Of a DNA stretch of 64,000 nucleotides, positions 53,510 through 62,541 are shown in pieces (the first letter of the stretch is position 1; each line of letters begins with the position of its first letter). Where the stretch lies: contig NZ_AIDW01000036.1 of NCBI RefSeq assembly GCF_000251145.1, positions 62,001 through 126,000 on the forward strand. The letters are read 5' to 3'. Under the pieces are notes generated by a model that was not told the DNA's origin, ran no database searches, and was given only the letters and a program-made list of their open reading frames with translations. The DNA is from Sphingomonas sp. PAMC 26621 (GTDB taxonomy: Bacteria; Pseudomonadota; Alphaproteobacteria; Sphingomonadales; Sphingomonadaceae). A program made the translations under genes and the position numbers.

Positions 53510-53902
53510 TATCGTCGTCGCGCGAACTCCCTTCGGGGGGATCGCAGCGCGGCGGGGGAACGTCGGCGGCGGACGGCCGCAGCGCAACCTCGGTAGCCTT
53601 CAGCGAGATTTCGGGTGCTCATTCGCGGGCGGCCTGTGACGATGCCGAGGGAAACAAACGGGACGGCGATGGTTGACTGAACCGAGCACTTAGTAACGCG
53701 CTCGTTGTCGTCGTGTATCGTTGGGTTGCCCGTTCGCGCGCGACGGCGATCACGGAACCGTTCCACGAATTAACCCGATCACCGTTTGAGGAATTCTTGT
53801 CTTTCCCCAAGCGCGTAGCTTGCATATCGCGCTGCCTGTAAGGGCCCGAATGCAGCGCCCGCCCCTGACAGCCGCGCCGCTCGTGCGCGCCGGAGATTTA
53901 CC
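53510..53902. other. 393-bp gap with no recognised gene
   Basis: Sequence right of attR up to the FdhF/YdeP start. The open frames here (for example minus strand 53509-53766) have arginine-rich, low-complexity translations and no ribosome sites. The promoter of the downstream operon should lie in its right half, but I do not see a convincing -35/-10 pair. Confidence 0.4.
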
Positions 53903-56266
53903 GTGGCAACCAAGCGTCCCGAAGGTATCAAGGATTATACCGGCCCCGCCGGCGGCTGGGGTGCGCTCAAGGCGGTCGCGATCTCGCTCAAGGCGCAGCA
54001 GATCGTCACCAGCGGTGCGCAGACGCTGCTCAAGTCGAACCAGCCGCATGGCTTCGACTGCCCGAGCTGCGCGTGGCCCGACCCCAAGCACACCTCCTCG
54101 TTCGAATTCTGCGAGAATGGCGCGAAGGCGGTCGCGTGGGAATCGACCGCCAAGCGGATCGGCGCGGACTTCTTCGCGGAACATGCGGTGGAAGACATCT
54201 GGAAGCAAAGCGACCACTGGATCGAGGATCAGGGCCGCGTCACAGAACCGCTGCGCTACAACGCCGCGACCGATCATTATGAAGTCGTCAGCTGGGACGA
54301 GGCACTTTCCGAGATCGGCGCAGGGCTTGCGGCGGTGCCGCATCCCGACCAGGCCGAATTCTACACCTCGGGCCGCTGTTCGAACGAGGCGGCGTTCCTG
54401 CTCCAGTTGTTCGTGCGGCTGTACGGCACCAACAACTTCCCCGATTGCTCGAACATGTGTCACGAGGCGACGTCGGTCGGCCTCCCCAAGTCGATCGGGA
54501 TCGGCAAGGGCACGGTCAGCCTCGAGGATTTCGATCACGCCGATCTGATCCTCTCGTTCGGCCACAATCCGGGCACAAACCACCCGCGGATGATGGCGAC
54601 GCTGCGCGAGGTGTCGAAGCGCGGGGGGAAGATCATCGTCTTCAACCCGCTCAAGGAACGCTCACTCGAACGCTTCGAATCGCCGCAGTCGGTGGTCGAG
54701 ATGGCGACCGGCGGGTCGACCCCGATCGCGAGCACCTATCTGCAGGTCAAGATCGGCGGCGATGCGGCCGCGATCAAGGGAATCGCCAAGGCGCTCATCG
54801 CGCTCGACGATGCGGCGGCAGCGACCGAAGGCACTGAGCCGGTGCTCGACCATGTCTTCATCGCCGAACATACCGCCGGGATCGACGCCTATATCGCGGA
54901 CCTGCGCGAAACGACCTGGGAGGCGATCGAGCGTGGCAGCGGGCTGACCCGCGCCGAGCTCGAGAACGTGGCGGACATCTACGCCGCCTCCAAGGCGACG
55001 ATCTGCTGCTACGGCATGGGGATCACGCAGCAGCGCACGGGCACCAGCAACGTCCAGCAGATCGCCAACCTGCTGCTGATGCGCGGCAACATGGGTCGCG
55101 CCGGCGCAGGGATCTGCCCCTTGCGCGGCCACAGCAACGTCCAGGGCGACCGCACCGTCGGCATCACCGAGCGCCCAAAGCCCGCCTTCCTCGACCGGAT
55201 GCGCGACGTGTTCGGCTTCGAGCCGCCGCGGAACGACGGCCATTCGGTGGTCGAGAGCATCGCCGCGATGCGCGACGGCAAGGCCAAGGCGATCGTCTGC
55301 CTCGGCGGCAATCTCGCGATCGCTTCGTCGGACCCGCAGGCGTGCGCCGAGGGGTTCCGCAACATGGATCTCGCGGTCCACATCACGACCAAGCTCAACC
55401 GCACGCACCTGCTGATGGCGAAGGCGACCTACATCCTGCCGTGCCTCGGGCGGACCGAGCTCGACGAGCAGGCGGATGGCCCGCAATCAGTGACGGTCGA
55501 GGATTCGATGTCGATGGTCCACGCCTCGCGCGGGTTCCTGCGGCCGCCGGGCGAGAATGTGAAGTCCGAGATCTGGATCGTCGGGCAGATCGCCAAGGCG
55601 ACGCTCAAGGGCAAGGGCGGGATCGATTGGGACGCGTATGTCGGCAATTACGATCTGATCCGCGACAAGATCGAGGCGGTCTTCCCCGATTTCGTCGACT
55701 ACAATCGCCGCGTGCGGATGCCCGGCGGGTTCCACTTGACCAACTCGGCCGCGCTGCGGATCTGGAACACCGAGAACAAGAAGGCGAACTTCATCCCCAC
55801 CCCGACGCTCGAGGATGATTCGACCAACGGCGACCCCGATCTCCTGCGGCTCACCACGATCCGTGCCCACGACCAGTATAACACCACGGTCTACAGCCTC
55901 GACGATCGCTATCGCGGGGTGTTCGGCCGGCGCGACGTGCTGTTCATGAACGAGACCGACATGGCGCGGCTTGGCCTCGCCGAGGGTGACATCGTCGACA
56001 TCGCGACCGCGCTCGAATTCGCCCGCGAAGATCGCGTGGTGCAGAAATTGATGGTGGTGCGTTACGCGCTCCCTAAAGGGTGCTGTGCATCCTATTATCC
56101 GGAGACCCAGCCCTTGATCGCGCTCGAAGACCATGATCCGCAAAGCTTTACCCCATCGTACAAGTCGATCCCGGTAACGGTCCGCCCGGCCGGCGCCGAT
56201 CTCGGTTCCGAAATCGGTGTCGCCCGTGCGGGCGTCGTCGGTAAGACGAAGCGCGTGCCGGCATGA
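53903..56266 (+). CDS. FdhF/YdeP-family molybdopterin oxidoreductase
   Basis: A 787-residue molybdenum (bis-MGD) oxidoreductase of the formate-dehydrogenase-like YdeP subfamily. The N-terminal GFDCPSCAWPDP (C53, C56) is the family form; a four-cysteine iron-sulfur motif as in FdhF is not seen. C186 in SNMCHEATSVGLPKSIG is the probable Mo ligand. Molybdopterin blocks include SFGHNPGTNHPRMM, VFNPLKERSLE and GRTELDEQADGPQ. The C-terminal MoDis-binding part ends VTVRPAGAD. The substrate is unproven; E. coli YdeP is linked to acid resistance. It starts at a GTG with GGAG 7 nt before. First gene of a three-gene operon. Confidence 0.88.
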   Translation: MATKRPEGIKDYTGPAGGWGALKAVAISLKAQQIVTSGAQTLLKSNQPHGFDCPSCAWPDPKHTSSFEFCENGAKAVAWESTAKRIGADFFAEHAVEDIWKQSDHWIEDQGRVTEPLRYNAATDHYEVVSWDEALSEIGAGLAAVPHPDQAEFYTSGRCSNEAAFLLQLFVRLYGTNNFPDCSNMCHEATSVGLPKSIGIGKGTVSLEDFDHADLILSFGHNPGTNHPRMMATLREVSKRGGKIIVFNPLKERSLERFESPQSVVEMATGGSTPIASTYLQVKIGGDAAAIKGIAKALIALDDAAAATEGTEPVLDHVFIAEHTAGIDAYIADLRETTWEAIERGSGLTRAELENVADIYAASKATICCYGMGITQQRTGTSNVQQIANLLLMRGNMGRAGAGICPLRGHSNVQGDRTVGITERPKPAFLDRMRDVFGFEPPRNDGHSVVESIAAMRDGKAKAIVCLGGNLAIASSDPQACAEGFRNMDLAVHITTKLNRTHLLMAKATYILPCLGRTELDEQADGPQSVTVEDSMSMVHASRGFLRPPGENVKSEIWIVGQIAKATLKGKGGIDWDAYVGNYDLIRDKIEAVFPDFVDYNRRVRMPGGFHLTNSAALRIWNTENKKANFIPTPTLEDDSTNGDPDLLRLTTIRAHDQYNTTVYSLDDRYRGVFGRRDVLFMNETDMARLGLAEGDIVDIATALEFAREDRVVQKLMVVRYALPKGCCASYYPETQPLIALEDHDPQSFTPSYKSIPVTVRPAGADLGSEIGVARAGVVGKTKRVPA

Positions 56267-57048
56267 GCGGCTACGCCCCCACGATCGACGCGTACGCAAA
56301 ACTTGCCGCGGCAAAGGCCGTGGCGTTGCGGCGCTCCCCGCTCGGCTTCTTCGCGGGCGCAATGCTAGCGGGGACGTATATCGGGATCGCGATGATCCTT
56401 GCGCTCAGCACTGGCGCGGGGCTTCCCGCCGGGGTCAGGCCGCTGGTCATGGGCGCGACCTTCGGGATCGGCCTGATCCTGACGGTCTTTGCCGGGGCCG
56501 AGTTGTTCACCGGCTACGTCATGTATCTCGGCTTCGGCCTCGCGCATCGTACGATCACGCTGTGGGAAGCCGTGCAGTTGATCGTCGTGGTGTGGATCGG
56601 CAATCTGGTCGGCGGCATCATCCTGTCGGTTCTCTTCGCGGCAGGCGGCGGCGGTGCCATTTTCGCCAACGCTGACTCGATGTTCCACGCCTATGTGGCG
56701 CACAAGGTCGAGGCGAGCGCGCTTGCGCTGCTGTGCCGCGCAATCCTGTGCAACTGGCTCGTCTGCCTCGCGATCTGGACCGCAGCGCGGATGCGGGGCG
56801 ATGCCGCCAAGTGTATCGCGATGGCGTGGATCCTGCTCGCCTTCGTCGCGGCCGGGTTCGAGCATTCGGTCGCCAACATGACCGGCCTTACGCTTGGCCT
56901 GCTCGTCGACCATCCGTCGATCAGCATCGCCGGCATGGCGCGCAACCTTGCGATCGTGTCGCTCGGCAATGCGATCGGCGGGCTGGTGTTCGTTTGCGGT
57001 GGTTATCTGATGGCGTCGCGGACCGACGCGGTCGCGGTCGCCAAGTAG
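56263..57048 (+). CDS. Formate/nitrite transporter (FNT) family channel
   Basis: A 261-residue pentameric-channel subunit of the FocA/NirC family. Six membrane segments; conserved FFAGAMLAGTYIGIA, GAELFTGYVMY, LCNWLVCLAIW and FEHSVANM blocks are present. It conducts formate, nitrite or related monovalent anions at the inner membrane. The ATG overlaps the oxidoreductase stop by 4 bp (ATGA), so the two are translationally coupled. That suggests the channel serves the oxidoreductase substrate or product, with formate the natural guess. Confidence 0.88.
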   Translation: MSGYAPTIDAYAKLAAAKAVALRRSPLGFFAGAMLAGTYIGIAMILALSTGAGLPAGVRPLVMGATFGIGLILTVFAGAELFTGYVMYLGFGLAHRTITLWEAVQLIVVVWIGNLVGGIILSVLFAAGGGGAIFANADSMFHAYVAHKVEASALALLCRAILCNWLVCLAIWTAARMRGDAAKCIAMAWILLAFVAAGFEHSVANMTGLTLGLLVDHPSISIAGMARNLAIVSLGNAIGGLVFVCGGYLMASRTDAVAVAK

Positions 57049-57059
57049 AGGACTGAGCC

Positions 57060-58175
57060 ATGCCGGGACCGCGTCTGTTCGAACCGCTCACGATCGACGG
57101 GCTGACGCTCGCCAACCGGATCGTGATCGCGCCGATGTGCCAATATTCGGCGGTCGACGGCTGTATGACCGACTGGCATCTGATTCACCTCGGGCAGCTT
57201 GCGCTGTCCGGGGCGGGTCTCCTGACGATCGAGGCGGCGGCGGTGGTCCCGGAAGGACGGATCACCTACGGCGACGTGGGTCTGTATGACGACGCGACGC
57301 AGGCGGCGATCGGGCGAACGCTGGACAGCGTCCGCCGGCATTCGGACATGCCGGTCGGGATCCAGCTCGCACACGCCGGGCGCAAGGCATCGACCGACCT
57401 GCCGTGGCGCGGCGGCGCGCAGATCGCCCCGGGTTCGGCCAATGGCTGGCAGACGGTTGCCCCCTCGACGCTTGGTTTCGGGACGGACGATACCGCCCCG
57501 GTCGCGCTCGATCGCGACGGCATGGTCCGGGTTCGCGACGCGTTCGTCGCCGCGACGAAGCGCGCCGCCGATCTCGAGCTCGATCTCGTGCAGCTCCACG
57601 GCGCGCATGGCTATCTGCTGCATCAATTCCTCTCGCCGCTCTCGAACAAGCGCGACGACGCCTATGGCGGCAGCCTCGAAAACCGGATGCGCTTGCCGCT
57701 CGAGGTGTTCGATGCCGTCCGTGCGGCATTCCCGGCGGGCAAGCCGGTGACGATGCGCGTCTCCGGCACCGACTGGGTCGCTGGTGGCTGGGATATCGCG
57801 GAAACCGTCGCCTTCTCCCAGGCCCTGGAGGCACGCGGATGTTCGGCGATCCACGTGTCGAGCGGCGGGCTCGATGCAGGACAACAGATCCCGGTCGGGC
57901 CGAACTATCAGGTCCCGCTGGCCCGCGCAGTCAAGCAGGCGATCGGGATTCCGGTCGTCGCGGTCGGACTGATCACCGAGCCCGAACAGGCCGAGGCGAT
58001 CGTTGGGACCGGCGACGCCGACCTCATCGCGCTGGCGCGCACGATCCTGTACGATCCGCACTGGCCATGGCACGCCGCCGCCGCGCTCGGCGGCACGGTT
58101 GTCGCCCCCAACCAGTATCTCCGCTCGCAGCCGCGCCAGTATAAGGACCTGCTGCAACCACCGGCGGCGCGATAG
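57060..58175 (+). CDS. NADH:flavin oxidoreductase, old yellow enzyme family
   Basis: A 371-residue FMN-dependent ene-reductase of the YqjM/NamA class. RIVIAPMCQYSA near the N-terminus, GIQLAHAGRKAS, DLVQLHGAHGYLLHQFLSPLSNKRDDAYGGSLENRMRLPLEV and the FMN-phosphate region ADLIALARTILYDPHWPWHAA are family hallmarks. It reduces activated C=C bonds with NAD(P)H; the substrate is unknown. AGAGGA precedes the ATG, 11 bp after the channel gene, so it is the third operon gene. Confidence 0.9.
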   Translation: MPGPRLFEPLTIDGLTLANRIVIAPMCQYSAVDGCMTDWHLIHLGQLALSGAGLLTIEAAAVVPEGRITYGDVGLYDDATQAAIGRTLDSVRRHSDMPVGIQLAHAGRKASTDLPWRGGAQIAPGSANGWQTVAPSTLGFGTDDTAPVALDRDGMVRVRDAFVAATKRAADLELDLVQLHGAHGYLLHQFLSPLSNKRDDAYGGSLENRMRLPLEVFDAVRAAFPAGKPVTMRVSGTDWVAGGWDIAETVAFSQALEARGCSAIHVSSGGLDAGQQIPVGPNYQVPLARAVKQAIGIPVVAVGLITEPEQAEAIVGTGDADLIALARTILYDPHWPWHAAAALGGTVVAPNQYLRSQPRQYKDLLQPPAAR

Positions 58176-58289
58176 CCGCCAGCGCTTCAGTGCTGGGCTA
58201 TTGGCTATCTGCTGAAGCAGGCCGTGGCCGGGGGCGCGCATTCGGCGACGAACGCCGCGCTCCCCCTCTCGCCCACTACGCCTGCCCCG

Positions 58290-61200
58290 TCAGGCAAGCG
58301 TCATCAGGCTCGCATTCCCGCCGGCTGCGGTGGTGTTGATCGAGACCGACACTTCCTCGCACAGCCAGTCGAGCCGATACGCGTCCGCCCGTGTCATGAG
58401 CGTCTCGCTCGATGCCGCCTGAAGCGACACGATCGCGCCGTCGCGTGCAGCCAGCGCTTGCGAGGCGGCGGCGACGTCCGCCGCATCCCCCTCGACGAGC
58501 GCGCCTGCGAGCGCATCGACCTCGGCAAGCCCCCGCGTCGGCCAGCTGATCCGCGCCGCCACTGCCGCAGGCAGGCCCGCCGGGGCCACCGCGAGCGGAC
58601 CGCCCGGGATCACCACCGCCTGATTCCCGGTCGCGAGCACCGCGCCGATCTGCCGCCAGAGGCCGTGCGCGGTCCGGGCGATGACCGCGATCCGCCCGCG
58701 CGGGTGGAGCGCGTAGCGGTTGGTCTCGCCGACCGGACCGGCCAGCTCGACGGCATAGCCAAGCCGTGAGCGATCCGCGATCGCGCCGACCGCGGCTGCC
58801 ATGTCGGGCTCGCCTTGCGCCCCGAGCCAGATCGCCAGCACGTGCGCGACGGGATCCCCCGTGCCCGCCTCCGACGGCGTGGCAGCTGCAGACGCCTGCA
58901 CCAGCCGCGTGAGGTACATCGGCCCGCCCGCCTTGGGCCCGGTTCCCGACAGCCCGCGCCCGCCGAACGGCTGGACCGCGACCACCGCGCCGATCGTGTT
59001 GCGGTTGACGTAGAGGTTCCCCGCGCCGATCCGCCGCGTCACGTGCTCGATCGTCGCGTCGAGCCGGGTGTGGAGCCCGAAGGTCAGCCCGTAGCCGGTC
59101 GCGTTGATCGAATCGATCAATGCGTCCAGCCCGCCGCTGCGATAGCGCAGCACATGCAGCACCGGCCCGAACACCTCGCGCCCGATTTGCGCAATGTCGT
59201 CGATCTCGATGATCGTCGGCGCGACGAAGGTGCCGAGCTCGGTCTCGGGCGCAAGCCGCGCCTGCTCGACGCGGTGCCCCGCCACCTTCATCCGCGCGAT
59301 GTGATCCTCGATCCCGTCGCGCGCCTGTGCGGTGATGACCGGGCCGATGTCGACCGCGAGCCGGTCGGTCTTGCCGATCACCAGCTCCGCCACCGCGCCG
59401 CGCAGCATTGCCAGCGTGCGATCCGCGACCTCCTCCTGCAGGCACAGCACGCGCAGCGCCGAGCAGCGCTGCCCCGCGCTGTCGAACGCGGACGCAAGCA
59501 CGTCGCCGACGACCTGCTCCGCCAGCGCGGACGAATCGACGATCATCGCATTCTGCCCGCCGGTCTCGGCAATCAGCGGGATCGGCGTGCCCTGCGCGGT
59601 GAGCCGCCCGGCGAGCTGGCGCTGGATCGTCCGCGCCACCCCGGTCGACCCGGTGAAGATCACCCCCGCGGTGGCGGGCGCGCCGACCAGCGCGGCGCCG
59701 ACCGCGCCATCGCCGAGCACAAGCTGGACGACCGCTTCGGGCACCCCCGCCGCATGCAGGATCCGCACGGCTTCGGCAGCGATCAGCGGAGTCGGCTGCG
59801 CGGGCTTGGCGACGACCGGGTTGCCCGCGACCAGCGCGGCGGCGATCTGCCCGGTGAAGATCGCGAGCGGGAAGTTCCACGGGCTGATGCACGCGATCGG
59901 CCCGAGCGGGGTCGCACCGCCGAGCGTCGCGCGTGCCTGCATCGCGTAATAGCGCAGGAAATCGACCGCTTCGCGCACCTCGGCGATCGCGTTGGCGGCG
60001 GATTTGCCCGCCTCGCGCATGATCAGCCCCATCAGTGTCGGCATGGTCTGTTCGAGTTGGTCCGCCGCGCGATCGAGGCAGGCGGCACGGTCGCCGACCG
60101 GAGTCGCGGCCCACGATGCCGCGGCACCGGCCGCACGCTCCATTGCGGCGGTCGCCCCGACATCCGACTGCTCGAACACGCGACCCACGACGTCGCGGTG
60201 ATCGGCGGGGTTGCGGACGAGCGCCGGCGCGCGACCGTCGTCGACGCCCGCGCGCCAGTCCTGCTGCGCGCTCGCAACCAGCGCGCGGCCAAGCGCGAGC
60301 AGGCTCGCCTCGTCGCTCAAGTCCAGCCCGGCGGAATTGCGGCGCGCGCCGTAAATGTCCGCGGGCAGCGCGATCTCGTCATGCGGCGCGCCGGGCATCG
60401 GCATCGCGCGGACGATCTCGACCGGATCGGCGATCAGGTCCTCGATCGGCACCGCAGGATCGCCGATCCGGTTGACGAACGACGAGTTCGCGCCGTTCTC
60501 GAGCAGGCGGCGGACGAGATACGCGAGCAGCGTCTCGTGCGTCCCGACGGGGGCATAGACCCGGCACGGCCGCGCGAGGCCATTCGCGCCAACGACCTGG
60601 TCGTACAGCGGCTCGCCCATGCCGTGGAGGCACTGGAACTCGTAATCGCCCACCACGAAATCCTCGCCCGCGAGCTGGTAGATCGTCGACAGCGTCTGCG
60701 CATTGTGCGTCGCGAATTGCGGAAACACCGCGTCGCGCGCCGCCAGCAGTTTGCGCGCGCACGCGATGTACGCGACGTCGGTGTAGATCTTGCGCGTATA
60801 GACCGGGTAGCCCGAGAGGCCGTCGACCTGCGCGCGCTTGATCTCGGCATCCCAATAGGCGCCCTTGACCAGCCGGATCATGATCCGCCGCCCGGTCCGC
60901 CGCGCGAGCGCGATGACGAAGTCGATCACCAGCGGGCAGCGCTTGCCATACGCCTGGACGACGAAGCCCAACCCCTTCCACCCGTCGAGCGCGGGATCCT
61001 CGGCGAGCGCCTCGAGCAGGTCGAGCGACAGTTCGAGCCGGTCCGATTCCTCGGCATCGATGTTGAACCCGATGTCGTAGCCCTTGGCGAGCAAGGCGAG
61101 CCCGCGCACGATCGGCAGCAATTCGCTGATCACGCGGCCCGCCTGCGCGCGGCTGTAGCGCGGGTGAAGCGCGGACAGCTTGATCGAGATCCCCGGCCCG

Positions 61201-61946
61201 CCATAGACCCCGCGCCCGGCGGACGCCGTGCCGATCGCGTGGATCGCCTGTTCGTAATCGCGCAGATAGCGCGCCGCGTCTGCCGCGGTCGTCGCCGCCT
61301 CGCCGAGCATGTCGTAGGAGAAGCCGTAGCCGCGCGCCTCGCGATCCTTTGCGTGCCGCAGCGCCTCGTCGATCGTCTGGCCGGTGACGAACTGCTCGCC
61401 CATCATCCGCATCGCGAGATCGACGCCGCGGCGGATCACCGGTTCGCCGACGCGCGCGACCAGCCGCGTCAGCGCGGTCGCGAGGCCCCGGTCGTCCGCA
61501 CTCGCGGTCAGCTTGCCCGTGACGACCAGTCCCCAGGTCGCGGCGTTGACGAACAGCGAGCGCCCGTCGCCGATATGCGATGCCCAGTCCCCCCCACCGA
61601 TCTTGTCGCGGATCAGCGAATCGCGCGTTGCGGTGTCGGGAATGCGGAGCAGCGCCTCCGCGAGACACATCAGCGCGACGCCTTCCTGGCTCGACAGCGC
61701 ATATTCCTGGACCAGCGCCTGCACGCCGCCGCGCGCCTTCGATCCGCGCAACCCCTCGATCAGCGCGCGTGCGGTCCCGGCCGCGGCGCGGCGAACCGTG
61801 TCGGAGACGGTCGCGGCTTCGACCAGCGGGGGGACGCAGACCGGTTCGGGCGTGCGGATCGCCGCGGTGATCGCGGTGCGGAGCGGATCGGGGGTCCGGA
61901 TCATCGGCGCGAAACGGGCGAAGGGCGTCGGCTGGTCGGTAGTCAT
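58290..61946 (-). CDS. putA: Bifunctional proline dehydrogenase / L-glutamate gamma-semialdehyde dehydrogenase
   Basis: A 1218-residue enzyme that oxidises proline to glutamate in two steps. The proline dehydrogenase part (about 90-520) has GPGISIKLSALHPRYS, NIDAEESDRLELSLDLLE, RLVKGAYWDAEIKRAQ, and FATHNAQT. The aldehyde dehydrogenase part has ISPWNFPLAIFTGQIAAAL, the catalytic Glu in ETGGQNAMIVDSS and the Cys in GQRCSALRVL. A C-terminal degenerate ALDH-like domain follows. It lacks the N-terminal ribbon-helix-helix DNA-binding domain of E. coli PutA. The ATG at 61946 is preferred over the longer frame. Divergent Lrp-type regulator next door. Confidence 0.96.
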   Translation of the reverse strand: MTTDQPTPFARFAPMIRTPDPLRTAITAAIRTPEPVCVPPLVEAATVSDTVRRAAAGTARALIEGLRGSKARGGVQALVQEYALSSQEGVALMCLAEALLRIPDTATRDSLIRDKIGGGDWASHIGDGRSLFVNAATWGLVVTGKLTASADDRGLATALTRLVARVGEPVIRRGVDLAMRMMGEQFVTGQTIDEALRHAKDREARGYGFSYDMLGEAATTAADAARYLRDYEQAIHAIGTASAGRGVYGGPGISIKLSALHPRYSRAQAGRVISELLPIVRGLALLAKGYDIGFNIDAEESDRLELSLDLLEALAEDPALDGWKGLGFVVQAYGKRCPLVIDFVIALARRTGRRIMIRLVKGAYWDAEIKRAQVDGLSGYPVYTRKIYTDVAYIACARKLLAARDAVFPQFATHNAQTLSTIYQLAGEDFVVGDYEFQCLHGMGEPLYDQVVGANGLARPCRVYAPVGTHETLLAYLVRRLLENGANSSFVNRIGDPAVPIEDLIADPVEIVRAMPMPGAPHDEIALPADIYGARRNSAGLDLSDEASLLALGRALVASAQQDWRAGVDDGRAPALVRNPADHRDVVGRVFEQSDVGATAAMERAAGAAASWAATPVGDRAACLDRAADQLEQTMPTLMGLIMREAGKSAANAIAEVREAVDFLRYYAMQARATLGGATPLGPIACISPWNFPLAIFTGQIAAALVAGNPVVAKPAQPTPLIAAEAVRILHAAGVPEAVVQLVLGDGAVGAALVGAPATAGVIFTGSTGVARTIQRQLAGRLTAQGTPIPLIAETGGQNAMIVDSSALAEQVVGDVLASAFDSAGQRCSALRVLCLQEEVADRTLAMLRGAVAELVIGKTDRLAVDIGPVITAQARDGIEDHIARMKVAGHRVEQARLAPETELGTFVAPTIIEIDDIAQIGREVFGPVLHVLRYRSGGLDALIDSINATGYGLTFGLHTRLDATIEHVTRRIGAGNLYVNRNTIGAVVAVQPFGGRGLSGTGPKAGGPMYLTRLVQASAAATPSEAGTGDPVAHVLAIWLGAQGEPDMAAAVGAIADRSRLGYAVELAGPVGETNRYALHPRGRIAVIARTAHGLWRQIGAVLATGNQAVVIPGGPLAVAPAGLPAAVAARISWPTRGLAEVDALAGALVEGDAADVAAASQALAARDGAIVSLQAASSETLMTRADAYRLDWLCEEVSVSINTTAAGGNASLMTLA

Positions 61947-62047
61947 GGCGATCCTCGGGCTGGAGACGCCGTCATACCAGCCGAGCGTATGGGAAGTCTG
62001 GCTTAAAGGGCTTGATAAAGATCGCATATCGCCCGCATTATCGCCTC

Positions 62048-62533
62048 ATGAAAGACGATACGCCTGTAACGGGTGCACACAGAAGTGATCTTGACCGGTT
62101 CGATGCCGCGATCGTCGACCTGTTGGCGCAGGATGGCCGGATGACCGTGACCGATCTCGCCGCGCGGATCGGTCTGTCGAAGACGCCGACGCAGGTTCGG
62201 CTGAAGCGGCTGATCGACGATGGCTATATCCTCGGCTTCCGCGCGGTAACCAACCGCGCCAAGTTAGGGCTCGACCATGTCGCCTTCACCGAGGTCAAGC
62301 TGTCCGACACGCGCGAAGCCGCGCTCCGCGACTTCAACGCGGCGGTGCGCCGGATTCCCGAGGTCGAGGAATGCCATCTGATCGCGAGCAGCTTCGATTA
62401 TCTGCTCAAGGTGCGCACCACCGACATCCGCCGCTATCGCTATGTCCTGGGCGAGAAGATCTCGAGCCTGCCGCATGTCGCGAGCACCTCGACCTTCGTC
62501 GCGATGGAGACGATCCTCGACCAGGACCGGTAG
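62048..62533 (+). CDS. Lrp/AsnC-family regulator, likely of putA
   Basis: A 161-residue regulator with an N-terminal helix-turn-helix (MTVTDLAARIGLSKTPTQVRLKRLIDDGYI) and a C-terminal RAM ligand domain (VEECHLIASSFDYLLKVRTTDIRRYRYVLGEKISSLPHV). It is divergent from putA across 101 bp, the arrangement of the proline-responsive PutR of alphaproteobacteria, so proline-dependent activation of putA is the likely role. The ATG at 62048 sits 12 codons inside the open frame. Confidence 0.88.
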   Translation: MKDDTPVTGAHRSDLDRFDAAIVDLLAQDGRMTVTDLAARIGLSKTPTQVRLKRLIDDGYILGFRAVTNRAKLGLDHVAFTEVKLSDTREAALRDFNAAVRRIPEVEECHLIASSFDYLLKVRTTDIRRYRYVLGEKISSLPHVASTSTFVAMETILDQDR

Positions 62534-62541
62534 CGCGAGGC

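Noticed and set aside
58815..62006. 1063-residue plus-strand open frame opposite putA
   Set aside because: Translation is Arg/Asp/His-rich with no motifs, it lies exactly antisense to a fully recognised PutA, and no ribosome site is seen. It is a high-GC shadow frame.
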